A stretch of DNA of 48,221 bases from Bacteroidota bacterium (GCA_018267925.1 JAFDXO010000115.1:1-48221); one strand, 5' to 3'. Shown: positions 6,738 through 17,041, counted from the first letter of the stretch. The notes: generated by a model not told the origin, from the letters alone. Translations and numbers: made by a program.

Positions 6738-9554
6738 TTATCGAATCAGTGCAACATCGCCCTTAATCACTGCTCGTTCGCCTGTTGCACAAACTGCTTC
6801 AACAACATATATAAACACGTCAGGCTTAACAGCTACATTATTGACAGTGCCATTCCAGCCAAAGTGAAAATCATTAGCCGGAAAGTTTGCTGCTTGAAAA
6901 ACGATTTCTCCCCAACGGTTGTAAATCATGAATCGGCTAATGGTGTTGATGCCTTTTCCCTGTGGAAATAAAAAATCATTTTCTCCATCAGCATCTGGCG
7001 TAAATGTATTAGGCATATAAAACACGCTACCATCGCACATCGCAGTGATAGTTATATCGTCAGATGCACTACAACCGGCATCATTTCGTACCGTAGCGGT
7101 ATAGGTGATAGTTTGTCCAATAGTAGCAGTTGGCTTATAACAATCAGAACAACTTAATCCGTTTGTAGGTGTCCATGTGATGTTATGGCTTCTAACTGCA
7201 TCGGCAATTAGTTCAACATTTGATCCCGGAATGGCCTTAAAATCTGGGGGTAATGTTACAGTCGGGGCTTCAAGCACTCGAACGGATTGAAAAAGCGTAT
7301 CAGTAAAACATTGATTTTGGATTACTAAAACCTGATATCGGGTATCTGTTTTAGGGAAGGCTTTCGGGTTGGCAATTGTAGGGTCGTTCAAGCTTTGTGT
7401 AGGAGACCACATATATTGCACACCACCCGAAGCGACAAGTTGAGTTGAATCGCCCAAACAAATCTTTTGTTCATCGCCTACTTTTGAGAGTCCGTGTTTA
7501 ATCACATTAATCTTTACGAAGGCTGAATCAAGACAGTTGTTTTTATCTGTTCCTGAAACCAAATACACTATTGTGTCTGTGGCACTTACACGTGGAGAGG
7601 CGCATTGAGTGCAGCTTAGCCAGGTAGCCGGTGTCCAATGATAATTATTGCCGCCGGTGGCGTTTAATTGTAGCGTTTGACCGTTGCAGAGCATTCTGTC
7701 TGGTCCTGCATCAACCAAGTTGTTGGGATAATTGCTTATGAATATTTGATGTGCGGTAGAACAGTTTTTTGCATCGGTTAGGGTGATGGTATAATTTCCA
7801 TTTCCTAAGCCTTTTGCCGTGTCTGTATTTTGAACCGGAATAGTATTCCATGAATATTGATAAGGAGGTGTTCCATTAGTTGCTATTGCATAAGCAACGC
7901 CATCTTTTTCCCAAGTGCAAGCATTTCTAACAATTTGAGTGTTTAAAGTTAGCTGAGTAGGTTGGTTGATGGTGATTTGAGAGGTTTTTACACAACCGGC
8001 AGAGTCAGCTATTGTAACAGTGTATGTTCCTGCTTTGAGTGAAGTAGCTGTTGCTGTGTTTTGTATGGGAGTTGTATTCCATGAAAAAGTATAGGGTGGT
8101 ATTCCGCCTGATGCAGTAGCTTGCGCGATTCCATTTTGTCCGTTGAAGCAAGAGACATGAGCGGAAACATTTGCAGAAGATTGCAGAAGCGTTGCAGGTT
8201 GTGTAATGGTTACAGAATTTGTTTTTGAGCACCCTAAACTATCTGTGATGGTTACGGTGTAGGTTCCGGCAGTTAAACCGGTAGCCGTTGCTGTATTTTG
8301 CACGGGTGTTGTATTCCAAGTGTAGGTGTAGGGTTTATGTCCTAAAGAAGGTAAAGCAGTAGCTGAGCCATTATTATCTCCTTTACAAGGAACATTTTGT
8401 TTGTTGAAATTAATGATTGGGCCGACGGCAACGGTAACACTATCTGTTTTGCTACAACCATTAGGATCGGTAACGGTAATGAAATATTTGGTTGAGGCAG
8501 CAGGTGAGGCAACCGGACCTGCACAACTATTGCAAGTTAAATTGGTGCTTGGTGTCCAAGTGTAGGTTACGGGAGTTGCCGCACTTGTTACAATTGGATT
8601 TAATTGAAGGTTTCCTCCGGGGCAAACGAAAGTGTCGTTAGGTGCTTTTAGATTGATGTTTGAAATAGAAACAGTAGTATGAAGTGTATCGGGACATCCA
8701 AAGCCAGTGTAAGGAGTTAAGATCACATGATATACGGTTGAAGTTGAAGGCGTAGGAATCGTGATAGTTTGTCCGGTGTCTATGGTGTTATATCCGGCAT
8801 CTGTCCATGTATAGGTCATGAATCCGGGGGGCGCATTTAAGGTCGTATTAGGTGCGCCATTACAGTTTACATTTTGAATGGCAAAAAGCCCGCAACCCAT
8901 ATCCACATATCCATATCCAAAATGTCCACCCAGAGCACAATCACCACTGGCAAAGTCCACTGCAATAGTCTTTCCTGCCATTCCGGAAAGGTTCAGGCTT
9001 GCTGTTGTCCAATCTTTGTACCAAACGTTACTACCACTGCTAGATAGTAAAAAACCCGGAAGCGACGAGCCTGCTACATAGGTATATTGGGCGCAAGAAA
9101 TTGGCATATTGGTTGTAGAATCAAAAGCTTTTACTTCAAACCGCGGCTTCTGCATACTAGTGTGAGACGAGCCGGGATCTTCAAAAACAACGGCATATCT
9201 ATATATCAAGCTATAATTATTGACATTGTTGGGTACGTGGATATAATATCTGGCTCGTTCAGCTTCGTAGTTAACATTAGAGTTCCCAAGTTTTAATGAA
9301 TAATTGCCTCCACCCGGAGCAACAGTTGGGAAATTACCATACGGATCTAATGTAGTTGCGGAACTTTGCAACGTATGCCGACCAGAAATAGGTGTAGTTA
9401 AAGTTGGTGTATTAATTGGACAACAGGAACCGATATAAAAGTTCCAATAGCTAAGGTTGCCGAGTTCAAAATCTAAATTTGGTGGACATGCTAACTGTGC
9501 AAAAGAAGAAATACAAAGGCACACCGATGCCATAGAGAGAAGCAAACGTTTCAT
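6738..9554 (-). CDS. Secreted protein with SprB-like repeats and CHU_C (type B) T9SS sorting domain
   Basis: A 938-residue exported protein. I place the start at 9554 (MKRLLLSMASVCLCISSFAQ), because a longer frame to 9650 only adds an unlikely N-terminus before a clear signal peptide ending at SFAQ. The N-terminal part has a Cys-rich lectin/adhesin-like beta domain. The middle contains PKD/Ig-like stretches and three SprB-like repeats (PPYTYTWNTTPVQNT, LTAGTYTVTITDSLGC). Cysteine pairs of the type CTQCA and CSDC appear between repeats. The C-terminal 95 residues (PNTFTPDADGENDFLFP, FMIYNRWGEIVF, WNG, DVFIYVVEA, GDVALIR) are a gliding-motility-associated CHU_C domain. It is probably a surface adhesin exported by T9SS with help from the adjacent PorP/SprF. 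The ligand is unknown. Confidence 0.88.
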   Translation of the reverse strand: MKRLLLSMASVCLCISSFAQLACPPNLDFELGNLSYWNFYIGSCCPINTPTLTTPISGRHTLQSSATTLDPYGNFPTVAPGGGNYSLKLGNSNVNYEAERARYYIHVPNNVNNYSLIYRYAVVFEDPGSSHTSMQKPRFEVKAFDSTTNMPISCAQYTYVAGSSLPGFLLSSSGSNVWYKDWTTASLNLSGMAGKTIAVDFASGDCALGGHFGYGYVDMGCGLFAIQNVNCNGAPNTTLNAPPGFMTYTWTDAGYNTIDTGQTITIPTPSTSTVYHVILTPYTGFGCPDTLHTTVSISNINLKAPNDTFVCPGGNLQLNPIVTSAATPVTYTWTPSTNLTCNSCAGPVASPAASTKYFITVTDPNGCSKTDSVTVAVGPIINFNKQNVPCKGDNNGSATALPSLGHKPYTYTWNTTPVQNTATATGLTAGTYTVTITDSLGCSKTNSVTITQPATLLQSSANVSAHVSCFNGQNGIAQATASGGIPPYTFSWNTTPIQNTATATSLKAGTYTVTIADSAGCVKTSQITINQPTQLTLNTQIVRNACTWEKDGVAYAIATNGTPPYQYSWNTIPVQNTDTAKGLGNGNYTITLTDAKNCSTAHQIFISNYPNNLVDAGPDRMLCNGQTLQLNATGGNNYHWTPATWLSCTQCASPRVSATDTIVYLVSGTDKNNCLDSAFVKINVIKHGLSKVGDEQKICLGDSTQLVASGGVQYMWSPTQSLNDPTIANPKAFPKTDTRYQVLVIQNQCFTDTLFQSVRVLEAPTVTLPPDFKAIPGSNVELIADAVRSHNITWTPTNGLSCSDCYKPTATIGQTITYTATVRNDAGCSASDDITITAMCDGSVFYMPNTFTPDADGENDFLFPQGKGINTISRFMIYNRWGEIVFQAANFPANDFHFGWNGTVNNVAVKPDVFIYVVEAVCATGERAVIKGDVALIR
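7725..8418 (-). repeat. SprB-like tandem repeats inside the adhesin gene
   Basis: Three units of about 75 codons each encode an opening Cys, then PPY(T/Q)(Y/F)(T/S)WNT(T/I)P(V/I)QNT, then (L/G)(T/K/G)(A/N)G(T/N)YT(V/I)T(I/L)(T/A)D, then C. The repeats are conserved in protein and partly in DNA. They may vary in number between strains by recombination. Confidence 0.75.
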
Positions 9555-9633
9555 TGTTGGGGTAATTTTGCATAAATGTAAAAGCGTTATTTGAAAAAAG
9601 CAATGGATAGTAGGAAAATACGTATATCTACGC

Positions 9634-9665
9634 AAAAAAAAACGCCTCATTAAGAGGCGGTTTGT
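9634..9665 (-). terminator. Rho-independent terminator of the DUF6089 gene
   Basis: On the minus strand a stem CGCCTC/GAGGCG with loop TTAAT or similar is followed by nine T. It lies 23 bases after the stop codon of the DUF6089 gene and upstream of the adhesin gene, so those two genes are probably transcribed separately. Confidence 0.8.
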
Positions 9666-9687
9666 AAAATTTTATTGGAATTTAGTT

Positions 9688-10551
9688 TTAGCGTCTGCCA
9701 AATACATTGGGACATTTTGTTTGCCAGTAGCTGGCAAGATTTCCAAAAGCATCAAAATAAATAGCTACAGAAATTCCACCAAACCAATACCAATCATTTG
9801 ATTTGCTGTCACCACGTTGATATTTATAGTCGGGATAATTTCCATCCCATCCACGTACCTCGTTACCTCTGAAAGATAAGTCCACAGCTTGTTTGCTGCG
9901 GTAAGCCATCAAAGTGTCCATATTTACATAGCTGCGACTTACATCATCAAGATAATCTGTGGTAGTGTAGCGGAAGCCAATTTCAGTTGTAATCATTAAG
10001 GTTTTGCCAATAAAGAATTTCAAACCTCCACCAATTGGGAAACAGGCATTCACTAAGCTATATTGTTTCCGATCGGGATAATTAGGCAAACCTTGGCCTT
10101 CTGTGCTGAGCGGGCGTAGATATACTTTTTCTCCGTTTAAACCATCGGTATATGAATTGTAGTAAAACACACCTATACCTGCAAATACATACGGGCTAAT
10201 TTTTGCTCGATCAATATCTACGGCAAACAGATTTACTTCTAATCCGCCGTGTACTTCAAAGAGTCCGGTTTCAAAACGAAGATTACGCGCACGTTTTGCA
10301 GGAATATCACTCAAGCTGTCAGCGGCGGTAAGGCGAGTATAGTTTGCGCCAAATCGCACACCTACTCGCGGGTGCATAAAGTACTTATATACGATGCCCA
10401 TGTTTGGTTTATAGCCATAGCTTGGAAACCACTTGTCTTGTAAATCGCCGTGATAGTTACTCACGCCGGCAAATAACCCGATTTCGTGGTGGCTTTGCGC
10501 ACTTACAAAAAGCGGCAACATCATCAGTAAACAACCTAAAATTCGTTTCAA
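9688..10551 (-). CDS. DUF6089 family outer-membrane-like protein
   Basis: A 287-residue protein with a signal peptide (MKRILGCLLMMLPLFVSAQ). It then has SHHEIGLFAGVSNYHGDLQDKWF, the DUF6089 signature, and repeated beta-strand segments with YKYFMHPRVGVRFGANYTRLT and ISPYVFAGIGVFYYN. The predicted structure is a small beta barrel in the outer membrane. DUF6089 genes are common in Bacteroidota near cell-envelope loci, but their role is not established. It lies downstream of the PorU-like peptidase on the same strand with a 119-bp spacer and is closed by its own terminator. A link with T9SS is suggested by location only. Confidence 0.82.
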   Translation of the reverse strand: MKRILGCLLMMLPLFVSAQSHHEIGLFAGVSNYHGDLQDKWFPSYGYKPNMGIVYKYFMHPRVGVRFGANYTRLTAADSLSDIPAKRARNLRFETGLFEVHGGLEVNLFAVDIDRAKISPYVFAGIGVFYYNSYTDGLNGEKVYLRPLSTEGQGLPNYPDRKQYSLVNACFPIGGGLKFFIGKTLMITTEIGFRYTTTDYLDDVSRSYVNMDTLMAYRSKQAVDLSFRGNEVRGWDGNYPDYKYQRGDSKSNDWYWFGGISVAIYFDAFGNLASYWQTKCPNVFGRR

Positions 10552-10670
10552 CTTTGTATAGTTTTATGGACGATAGCGAAAGATAGCAACAATTTCAGAA
10601 AAACAAGAGAGAGGGCAAATATTTCCTTTATTTTTTTGAACTTTATGTAAATTCATACATCAATTTGATG

Positions 10671-13600
10671 TTATCGCATGATATACATTTTCCCATAGCC
10701 GTTTTTGAAAAATTTGTCCACGTTGTTGGTTCCGCGTTGTGAGTTTCCATCCATGTTTTCTCTATGCTCTATATCATTTCCATTGATGGAAGTTACTACT
10801 CGGTATAAATACACTCCATTACCTAGTAGTTGTCCGTATTGATCTTTTCCATCCCATTTATATTCGGTTATGTTTCTACCAATATGGATAGGTCCTATTT
10901 CTTGACGTGTGATTTCCCGTACTACCTTACCTGTAACTGTCAAAATTTGAATCTTAAATTGGGTAGGGATTTCTGAACCGGTAAGTGTAAACAAAAATGC
11001 GGTTGAGGTAGAAAATGGATTGGGATAGTTCAAAACATTTGTGATGGTTGATTTTTGAATAACTTCAAATGCTACTTGATAATCAGATGGCCCGGCTTCG
11101 TTGCCACTTTTGTCCTTCCCGTAAACGAAGAGTTCATAAATTCCCTCTTCCGGCAAATTGGGGCGATATTCAATAGTGGCTTCATTGTTTTTTGATCCGG
11201 GCGAAGCAGGAATAAAACGAGCAATTTTGTTATCAAAAGGAATAGTTCGGGTAGTGCCTACATCGCTGGGATAGCGAATACGTAATTTAATCAAGCCGGT
11301 ATCATCAAGCTTTAAAAATTTATTTTCATCTCTCATCACAATTTTGATAAATGGTTTGGAAGAAACAATGTCCCTATCTAAAATATGCACACCATCAAAC
11401 GTTACGTCAATCAATGGGTTTCGCAAATCAGCTTGCACTTTAAAAGGCAAATAGCCAAGATTGTTGGGGTGATATTGTTCAGGTTGATCGTTATCTGGAT
11501 TTGCTTCAATAAAAAAGATGTTATTGCCGGTATATATCTGTGGGTTGAAGTTGAAGTTGGCATGTAGGGTATCATTAGCCGGCAACGGGCGATATCTTTT
11601 GTTTGACAATAAATGGGTATTGTTTCCGGCATCTATCAATTTGTATCGAACCAACATACTATCCATTGGAAAGTCGGATATGTTTTCAATAGCCACTCCA
11701 AAGTTGAAAGGTTGTCCTACTTGAAGACTGTCGGACACAACCAAATATGCGTTAGGGTTTAGGGCAGCTTCCGGAACCGGACTGTATAATACACGCCAGT
11801 AGCGGAGTTGCGGACTGGTCAGCGTAATAGAGTCTAAACTATGCCACACCATTTTGATGTTGGGATACTGTGTTGCATTGATAAAGGATAGGCTGGTGTC
11901 TTGTGCATGACCATTGTACAATTGAGTACTTTGGTTGTTTTGGTCAATCCCCCAAATGATGACTGATGGATTGTCATTTTGTGGTTTGTTGTCAGTGCTA
12001 TAACTCCATTTAAGTTGTTGCCATTGTTTAGCCGGTCCAATCACGACACTATTCATATCTCCATGTGGTCGAAGGGTGGGTAATAGAAAATCTCGAACAA
12101 TTGTGTCTTGTATGTTTTTCCCTATGTATTGACGAACCGATGCGACATCCCCTTTCTTAGTAAAAAACATAAATGGACGAATGCTGGTAAATGAATCAAT
12201 GAGGCTAAATCCTAAGTTTATTATTTTTTGATAGAGATTTTGTCCGGCATCTAATTTCCATTTATCTACAAAAGAGGAATCATACATTCCTAAGTTGATG
12301 ATGTTGCGTACTAACACGAAGTTTCCTGCCGGAATACTGTCTAAGAAATGGGCTGCATTAGCTCGACCTTGCGGGGTATTAACCGGAAATTCAAAAGTAA
12401 AATAGTCGCGCGTGTCAAGGCATACAGGATAGGCACCGGACGTACCGTTGATAGAATCATTTTTCCAAGGAGCGTTTGTCAGTGAATCAAAAACGTTTAT
12501 TTGCAAAGTCCCACCCCAAGGATAGCATCCAAGCCGTTGAATGTCGAACCCATTAATCATCACTTTTACAAAGTCTGCTTTATTCCATGGCCAGTTGGGA
12601 ATTTGATCAGCATATACAGCATTGGAAGCGGTTACTACATTATAGCTTACCGGATAGCGAAACACACGTGTAGAGTCGTATAAAAGCCCATTGAAGGCAT
12701 TTCGCATGTATTGAAAATAGTGGCTTTGATTCCAGCCGGGAGTGCCATTTGCTAAATAGATAAATGAACTATTAGCCCATTGATAAGATCCGTTTACAGC
12801 ACTATCATAAGATGTGCGCCAGTAATAAACGGTGCTATCCGTAAATGAGATGGAAGGAGTCCATTTGATTACACCGCCACCACTAACAATAATTGTTTGT
12901 TGTTTTAATGAACTGTTGAACAACTGCGTAGTGTCAATTTCAATTTTATATTTTCCAATGGGACGAAAAGGGTTGAGGGTAGAGGCTTTCAGCGTTACTG
13001 TTGGTGTATTTACAATGCTGAATTCTTTGGGATAAACTGGAATTAAATTGTCTGAGTAAATAAAGATTTCAAGAGTAGCAACATTATTTGCTTCGCTAAC
13101 TTCATCAAACTTATTGTTGTCATCAATCGTAACCGTGTATTTATTTAAACCTACATCAGCTATTTTATTGACCGGCAAATTGGTAAAAATTGTATCACTA
13201 TACATCAATTTTGAGATGTACAGATATTTTAGTGTAGTAGTGTTTCCTGCGGGGTTTGTATGCTCTATTTTTATGCGCACTGTGTCATCAATTGCCTTTG
13301 CCAAATTGAATGCAATTAGTTTCAACGTAAATGAATCCAATGTGTTCGTTACGTTTGATGGAATAGAGGATAAGCGATTAGATGCAACGTGGAAATCGGG
13401 TTTAGGTAAACCATAAAAGGGTAAAGCCGGATCGCCTTGCAATAAAAGGCTTTCCAGTTGATAGTATGTCCCTTCTGATTGATCTGTGCTTAACAAACTA
13501 TCGTAAGCTTCCATTTGGTGTGTGCCTATGGTTGAACCATAGTTTTTTCGGGAAATGCTATTGGCTACGGTAGGTAAATAAATTCTATGAAATTCTTGGA

Positions 13601-15725
13601 ACTGAAGGTTGTTGCTTGCCAGTACAGATATTGACCCGCCAACAGGTGCAATTAAGTATCGTTCACTTAAAGTACGAATGGTAGAATTGAGGTTAAATAT
13701 TTGGGCTACATCACATCCTAAAGCAATAAAATGAGGAAACTTTGCAACGGTTGTATAAGATTCGGGATCTTTAATGCTAAAGTCAAATCCATTCGATGTA
13801 GCATGTCCATTGAAGTCAATCAGTGATAAACCGGTATTGACTAAGCTGTCAATGGATTTATTGTTGACCATAGAGAGTGGATCGGTAGTGCTTTTGCTGA
13901 TTGTGGTAATTTGTGCGCCCAAGGAAGTGTCCTTGAGTATGTCACCGGCAATATTGAGCGTACCTAAAAGATACTGTTGTTGTCCGAAGGTAAGCCCACC
14001 GCCAATATGTAGCACTTGTTTTTTCCAACCATCATTCTCGTGTGTAGGAATTCCTGTTGGTTTTAAGGCCGCTTCAAAAGCCTTTATTTTTTCTAAATAG
14101 TTCCCTACTTCTTGACCATTCCAAGCATTGAAACGTCCAACCTTCATTGCTTGCATTCGATTGGGAAGAAAATTGACAAAATCATTATCCGATCCAAGAT
14201 CTCCGTATGTCGGCACAATGCCTGCATAGGGAAATAGACTGCTACTGTTTTGATACGTACGATACTTATGATACAGCAAACCCTTTCCAATGAAGAAGGC
14301 ATACTTAGGACGAACGGAAAAACTATCGTAGGCATATTTTAAAAACCTGCTGATAGCTAAAGGATGAATATCATGTCCATAAGCAAACTGATCATACAAT
14401 TCACGCACATCAACTATGGTTGCGTTATAGCTTCCACCGGTTGTTGAGGAACGATAGTTTTTATAATCAGTAACATAGTTATGTCCATTCACTGAAGCAT
14501 CATAAGCTCCATGCGTAAGAATGATGTAATTGCCTTGATTGGAAATCGTTATAAAATTTTTAAACAAAATGGACTGAGTCTGAGAAATGGTAGTTAAATC
14601 ACTACTTCCTTCTGCATAAATCACAAAGTCTGCCGCAGATAGAGATGGATCAATTAAGAAACGAATCTTCCCTGATAGGGCTACATTGCCTCCATACCAT
14701 TTTTTGTTGGTTAAGTCATATAAGCGTGGATTGGTTCCGATGCTAAAGTTGTTGAATTCAAGATAAGTTGGCGAGTTGTTTGGAGGTAATGAAAACTGAA
14801 AAAAGGAAGTATTGTTAAAGTTGAAATCACGCGGATATTTTAATTCCCAAAACGAAACTCCATATTGATCAAACTGAGTGCCTCCTGTTAGAGCAATAAA
14901 CTGAAGGGTGTTGCTATTTGAAACAAGGGAAGCAGGGAATGGAATTGTAAAATGCTTAGTTGCATCTTGAGGCAAGGCAGAATCCGCAATTTGTTGGTTG
15001 TTAAAAAATATTTTGATGTTGTCCGGTGCTACATAATAGGAACCTCTCAAAACAGCACTTCTCAATACTGCGTTCATGGGTGCAGCTATGGCATTTGGGG
15101 CATTAAATGTATAATTAATCGGTGCGCCAACCGGAACAATCGAGTCAATATATCCTTCTGCGTTATCAAATAGAGATAAAGGAATATTTTGGCCGGTATA
15201 GACTGTTCTTCCCGAATTGAAATTTCGTGTAAAATCAGTTCGAACAGTAGCTATGCAAAAAGGTTGAGGGGTAGGTGGGTTATTGGGAATATTGTTAGGA
15301 ATGTTGGTATATCTCAGATGGTTGGATTGCGCATCGGTAGTCAGAAAATATACAGCAGTATCACTAAACAAACTGATGCCGTCATTAGGCTGAAATTCAG
15401 GCTTTATGTAAAGGGATTTATCTAATAGTCCATCGGCTTTTTTTCCATAAAATTCTAAATAATCGTTTATGCCAAATACCCCATTTGTAGTGGTGGATAT
15501 AGGTTGTTCTACACCATCCAAATAAAGAATGAAATTGCTACCATTTACTGTTGGCGAAATTCCGGTTAAGGCAGAAAGTGGAACTCGATATATTCCATTC
15601 TTGCCTACTTTTATTTTCCAATAGGTTTTGCCGTAGTCAATCCACTCATTGCCTATTTGTGCCTGAGCATGGTATTGTCCTCCAAGCACCAACAGTAAGA
15701 TAAGCGTACGTTTTATTCGATTCAT
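10671..15725 (-). CDS. PorU/PorU2-like T9SS C25 peptidase (sortase-like)
   Basis: A 1684-residue exported protein starting with a signal peptide (MNRIKRTLILLLVLGGQYHAQAQ). An N-terminal beta domain precedes a gingipain-type C25 peptidase domain at about residues 380-780. His641 (in FNGHATSNGFDF) and Cys671 (in ALGCDVAQIF) match the catalytic His-Cys pair of the family. Long CARDB/Ig-like beta regions follow, ending in a FlgD-like Ig domain with NYPNPFSTSTAFLFTL, VTGKVVREI and WDGKDQYGQLLGNGVYLYRV. PorU cleaves C-terminal domains of T9SS cargo and attaches the cargo to lipid. This protein is longer than classical PorU (about 1150) and has the C-terminal form seen in proteins annotated PorU2, so I prefer that subtype. 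It lies 12 bases after the PorV/PorQ-like gene, so the two are co-transcribed and probably work together. Confidence 0.85.
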   Translation of the reverse strand: MNRIKRTLILLLVLGGQYHAQAQIGNEWIDYGKTYWKIKVGKNGIYRVPLSALTGISPTVNGSNFILYLDGVEQPISTTTNGVFGINDYLEFYGKKADGLLDKSLYIKPEFQPNDGISLFSDTAVYFLTTDAQSNHLRYTNIPNNIPNNPPTPQPFCIATVRTDFTRNFNSGRTVYTGQNIPLSLFDNAEGYIDSIVPVGAPINYTFNAPNAIAAPMNAVLRSAVLRGSYYVAPDNIKIFFNNQQIADSALPQDATKHFTIPFPASLVSNSNTLQFIALTGGTQFDQYGVSFWELKYPRDFNFNNTSFFQFSLPPNNSPTYLEFNNFSIGTNPRLYDLTNKKWYGGNVALSGKIRFLIDPSLSAADFVIYAEGSSDLTTISQTQSILFKNFITISNQGNYIILTHGAYDASVNGHNYVTDYKNYRSSTTGGSYNATIVDVRELYDQFAYGHDIHPLAISRFLKYAYDSFSVRPKYAFFIGKGLLYHKYRTYQNSSSLFPYAGIVPTYGDLGSDNDFVNFLPNRMQAMKVGRFNAWNGQEVGNYLEKIKAFEAALKPTGIPTHENDGWKKQVLHIGGGLTFGQQQYLLGTLNIAGDILKDTSLGAQITTISKSTTDPLSMVNNKSIDSLVNTGLSLIDFNGHATSNGFDFSIKDPESYTTVAKFPHFIALGCDVAQIFNLNSTIRTLSERYLIAPVGGSISVLASNNLQFQEFHRIYLPTVANSISRKNYGSTIGTHQMEAYDSLLSTDQSEGTYYQLESLLLQGDPALPFYGLPKPDFHVASNRLSSIPSNVTNTLDSFTLKLIAFNLAKAIDDTVRIKIEHTNPAGNTTTLKYLYISKLMYSDTIFTNLPVNKIADVGLNKYTVTIDDNNKFDEVSEANNVATLEIFIYSDNLIPVYPKEFSIVNTPTVTLKASTLNPFRPIGKYKIEIDTTQLFNSSLKQQTIIVSGGGVIKWTPSISFTDSTVYYWRTSYDSAVNGSYQWANSSFIYLANGTPGWNQSHYFQYMRNAFNGLLYDSTRVFRYPVSYNVVTASNAVYADQIPNWPWNKADFVKVMINGFDIQRLGCYPWGGTLQINVFDSLTNAPWKNDSINGTSGAYPVCLDTRDYFTFEFPVNTPQGRANAAHFLDSIPAGNFVLVRNIINLGMYDSSFVDKWKLDAGQNLYQKIINLGFSLIDSFTSIRPFMFFTKKGDVASVRQYIGKNIQDTIVRDFLLPTLRPHGDMNSVVIGPAKQWQQLKWSYSTDNKPQNDNPSVIIWGIDQNNQSTQLYNGHAQDTSLSFINATQYPNIKMVWHSLDSITLTSPQLRYWRVLYSPVPEAALNPNAYLVVSDSLQVGQPFNFGVAIENISDFPMDSMLVRYKLIDAGNNTHLLSNKRYRPLPANDTLHANFNFNPQIYTGNNIFFIEANPDNDQPEQYHPNNLGYLPFKVQADLRNPLIDVTFDGVHILDRDIVSSKPFIKIVMRDENKFLKLDDTGLIKLRIRYPSDVGTTRTIPFDNKIARFIPASPGSKNNEATIEYRPNLPEEGIYELFVYGKDKSGNEAGPSDYQVAFEVIQKSTITNVLNYPNPFSTSTAFLFTLTGSEIPTQFKIQILTVTGKVVREITRQEIGPIHIGRNITEYKWDGKDQYGQLLGNGVYLYRVVTSINGNDIEHRENMDGNSQRGTNNVDKFFKNGYGKMYIMR

Positions 15726-15737
15726 ATTTCTGCTTTT

Positions 15738-16892
15738 TTAGTGATGGGTACGCGATGAGGCAGATTTATTCTTTTGCTTTTTCAACTCTTGGTTGTCAAG
15801 CAAAACTCGTAGGGAAATGATATGCGTAAATAAGGGGTTAGATTGAGTTTGTAAACTGGTAAAGGCATAGTCAATAATCAACTTACTCACCTTAACGCCT
15901 AAACCAATAGAAGGTTGAAAAATCATCCTTTTCTTTTGGTTCATAGTGTCTTTATCGTCTAAGACATATTGGAAATTGCTCACTCCGGCACGAAGAAAAA
16001 TAGAATTTTTGTAACTGGCTTCTATCCCTAATCTTGGATCTAAACTGAAAGTGCTACTTGCTAACAACGTATTTCTATGTCCATCAGTTGTCAAGTCGAA
16101 ACCCGCTTCTGCCAACAGTTGTATTGATTTGCCCGGTTTTACAAATTGGCGTGCAATTCCGAAATTAAATCGGGGCAGCATCACTTCATAAGATTTAACC
16201 GGAATGTCATTTCCGGTTTGATAGAACACTCGTTTTTCTTCATCCGTTAAATGAAAACTCCAAGCCGTGTAAGTTGTCGTGATGTCTTTTGCCATGATAC
16301 CGAATAGCCATTGCTTATATCGGGCTTGAATGCCTAAGTCAATTCCAAATCCCCAGGCATTGGCCATGGTTCCTAAGTTTCGATAAATAATTTTTGCATT
16401 GCCGCCTATATTGGTTTGAATGTTTTTGTTTTTAAAAATTTTCAATCCCTGAGCGTAAGAAAGCAGAAAGGCATAATCTGCTGCTGACATAGATTTGAGC
16501 TTACTTTCATCAAAAGATCCGTCAGGCTGCACATAGTCAATTGTATTGGGGATATCATCAATGGCGAAGCGCAAAAAAGAAATGCCAACCACTCGTTTTT
16601 TATCTTTTAATGGCTTCACAATTGCCCCGTAATCATACTTTGCATTGCCTGAAAAATATTCAGCGTGCATCAATCCTATTTCCAAATCGCTGGTTATGTG
16701 CATCAGCCCGGCGGGATTCCAATAGCCCGAAGTAATGTCATGGGTTGATGCAGCTTGTGCGCCTGCCATGGCTAATCCTCTTCCGCCAACCCCAATGTTG
16801 AGGTATTCATTTACATAAATACGGCTCTGTCCTTTCGACTTACTAATCGAAAAACACAGCAAAAAAAACAGAATGGAATTGGTTCGTTTCAT
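15738..16892 (-). CDS. PorV/PorQ family outer-membrane protein
   Basis: A 384-residue protein with a signal peptide (MKRTNSILFFLLCFSISKSKG). It is followed by a signature close to the FadL-like PorV/PorQ barrel: YVNEYLNIGVGGRGLAMAGAQAASTHDITSGYWNPAGLMHI. The remaining sequence alternates beta strands (NFGIARQFVKPGKSIQLLAEA and FLRAGVSNFQYV) and ends in a basic tail. PorV shuttles T9SS substrates from the translocon to the attachment complex containing PorU. The next gene downstream, 12 bases away, encodes the PorU-like peptidase. PorV and PorQ cannot be separated safely from sequence alone. The C-terminal tail of Lys/Ser/His after the last strand is unusual for a barrel and may mean the last strand is LRVLLDN. 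Confidence 0.83.
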   Translation of the reverse strand: MKRTNSILFFLLCFSISKSKGQSRIYVNEYLNIGVGGRGLAMAGAQAASTHDITSGYWNPAGLMHITSDLEIGLMHAEYFSGNAKYDYGAIVKPLKDKKRVVGISFLRFAIDDIPNTIDYVQPDGSFDESKLKSMSAADYAFLLSYAQGLKIFKNKNIQTNIGGNAKIIYRNLGTMANAWGFGIDLGIQARYKQWLFGIMAKDITTTYTAWSFHLTDEEKRVFYQTGNDIPVKSYEVMLPRFNFGIARQFVKPGKSIQLLAEAGFDLTTDGHRNTLLASSTFSLDPRLGIEASYKNSIFLRAGVSNFQYVLDDKDTMNQKKRMIFQPSIGLGVKVSKLIIDYAFTSLQTQSNPLFTHIISLRVLLDNQELKKQKNKSASSRTHH

Positions 16893-17033
16893 TCAAAATG
16901 AAAAGTGGGTAAAAGCGTATAAAAATAAGAGATATTAAGCAGTTAGTTCAGATACAATCAAGCAAATCTATCACTAACGAAGCAATTCAGACATTATTGC
17001 CTTCATTTAGTAACCCCATTCATCATGGATACT

Positions 17034-17041
17034 TACATTTG
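17034..17041 (+). promoter_or_regulatory. Candidate -7 box of tyrS
   Basis: TACATTTG matches TAnnTTTG and ends 24 bases before the ATG at 17066. No well-spaced TTG box was found upstream. Its position supports 17066 rather than an in-frame start at 16997. Confidence 0.45.

Noticed and set aside
9555..9650. A longer start for the CHU_C protein
   Set aside because: The extra 32 residues (MRRFFLRRYTYF and so on) precede a clean signal peptide and overlap the terminator of the upstream gene.
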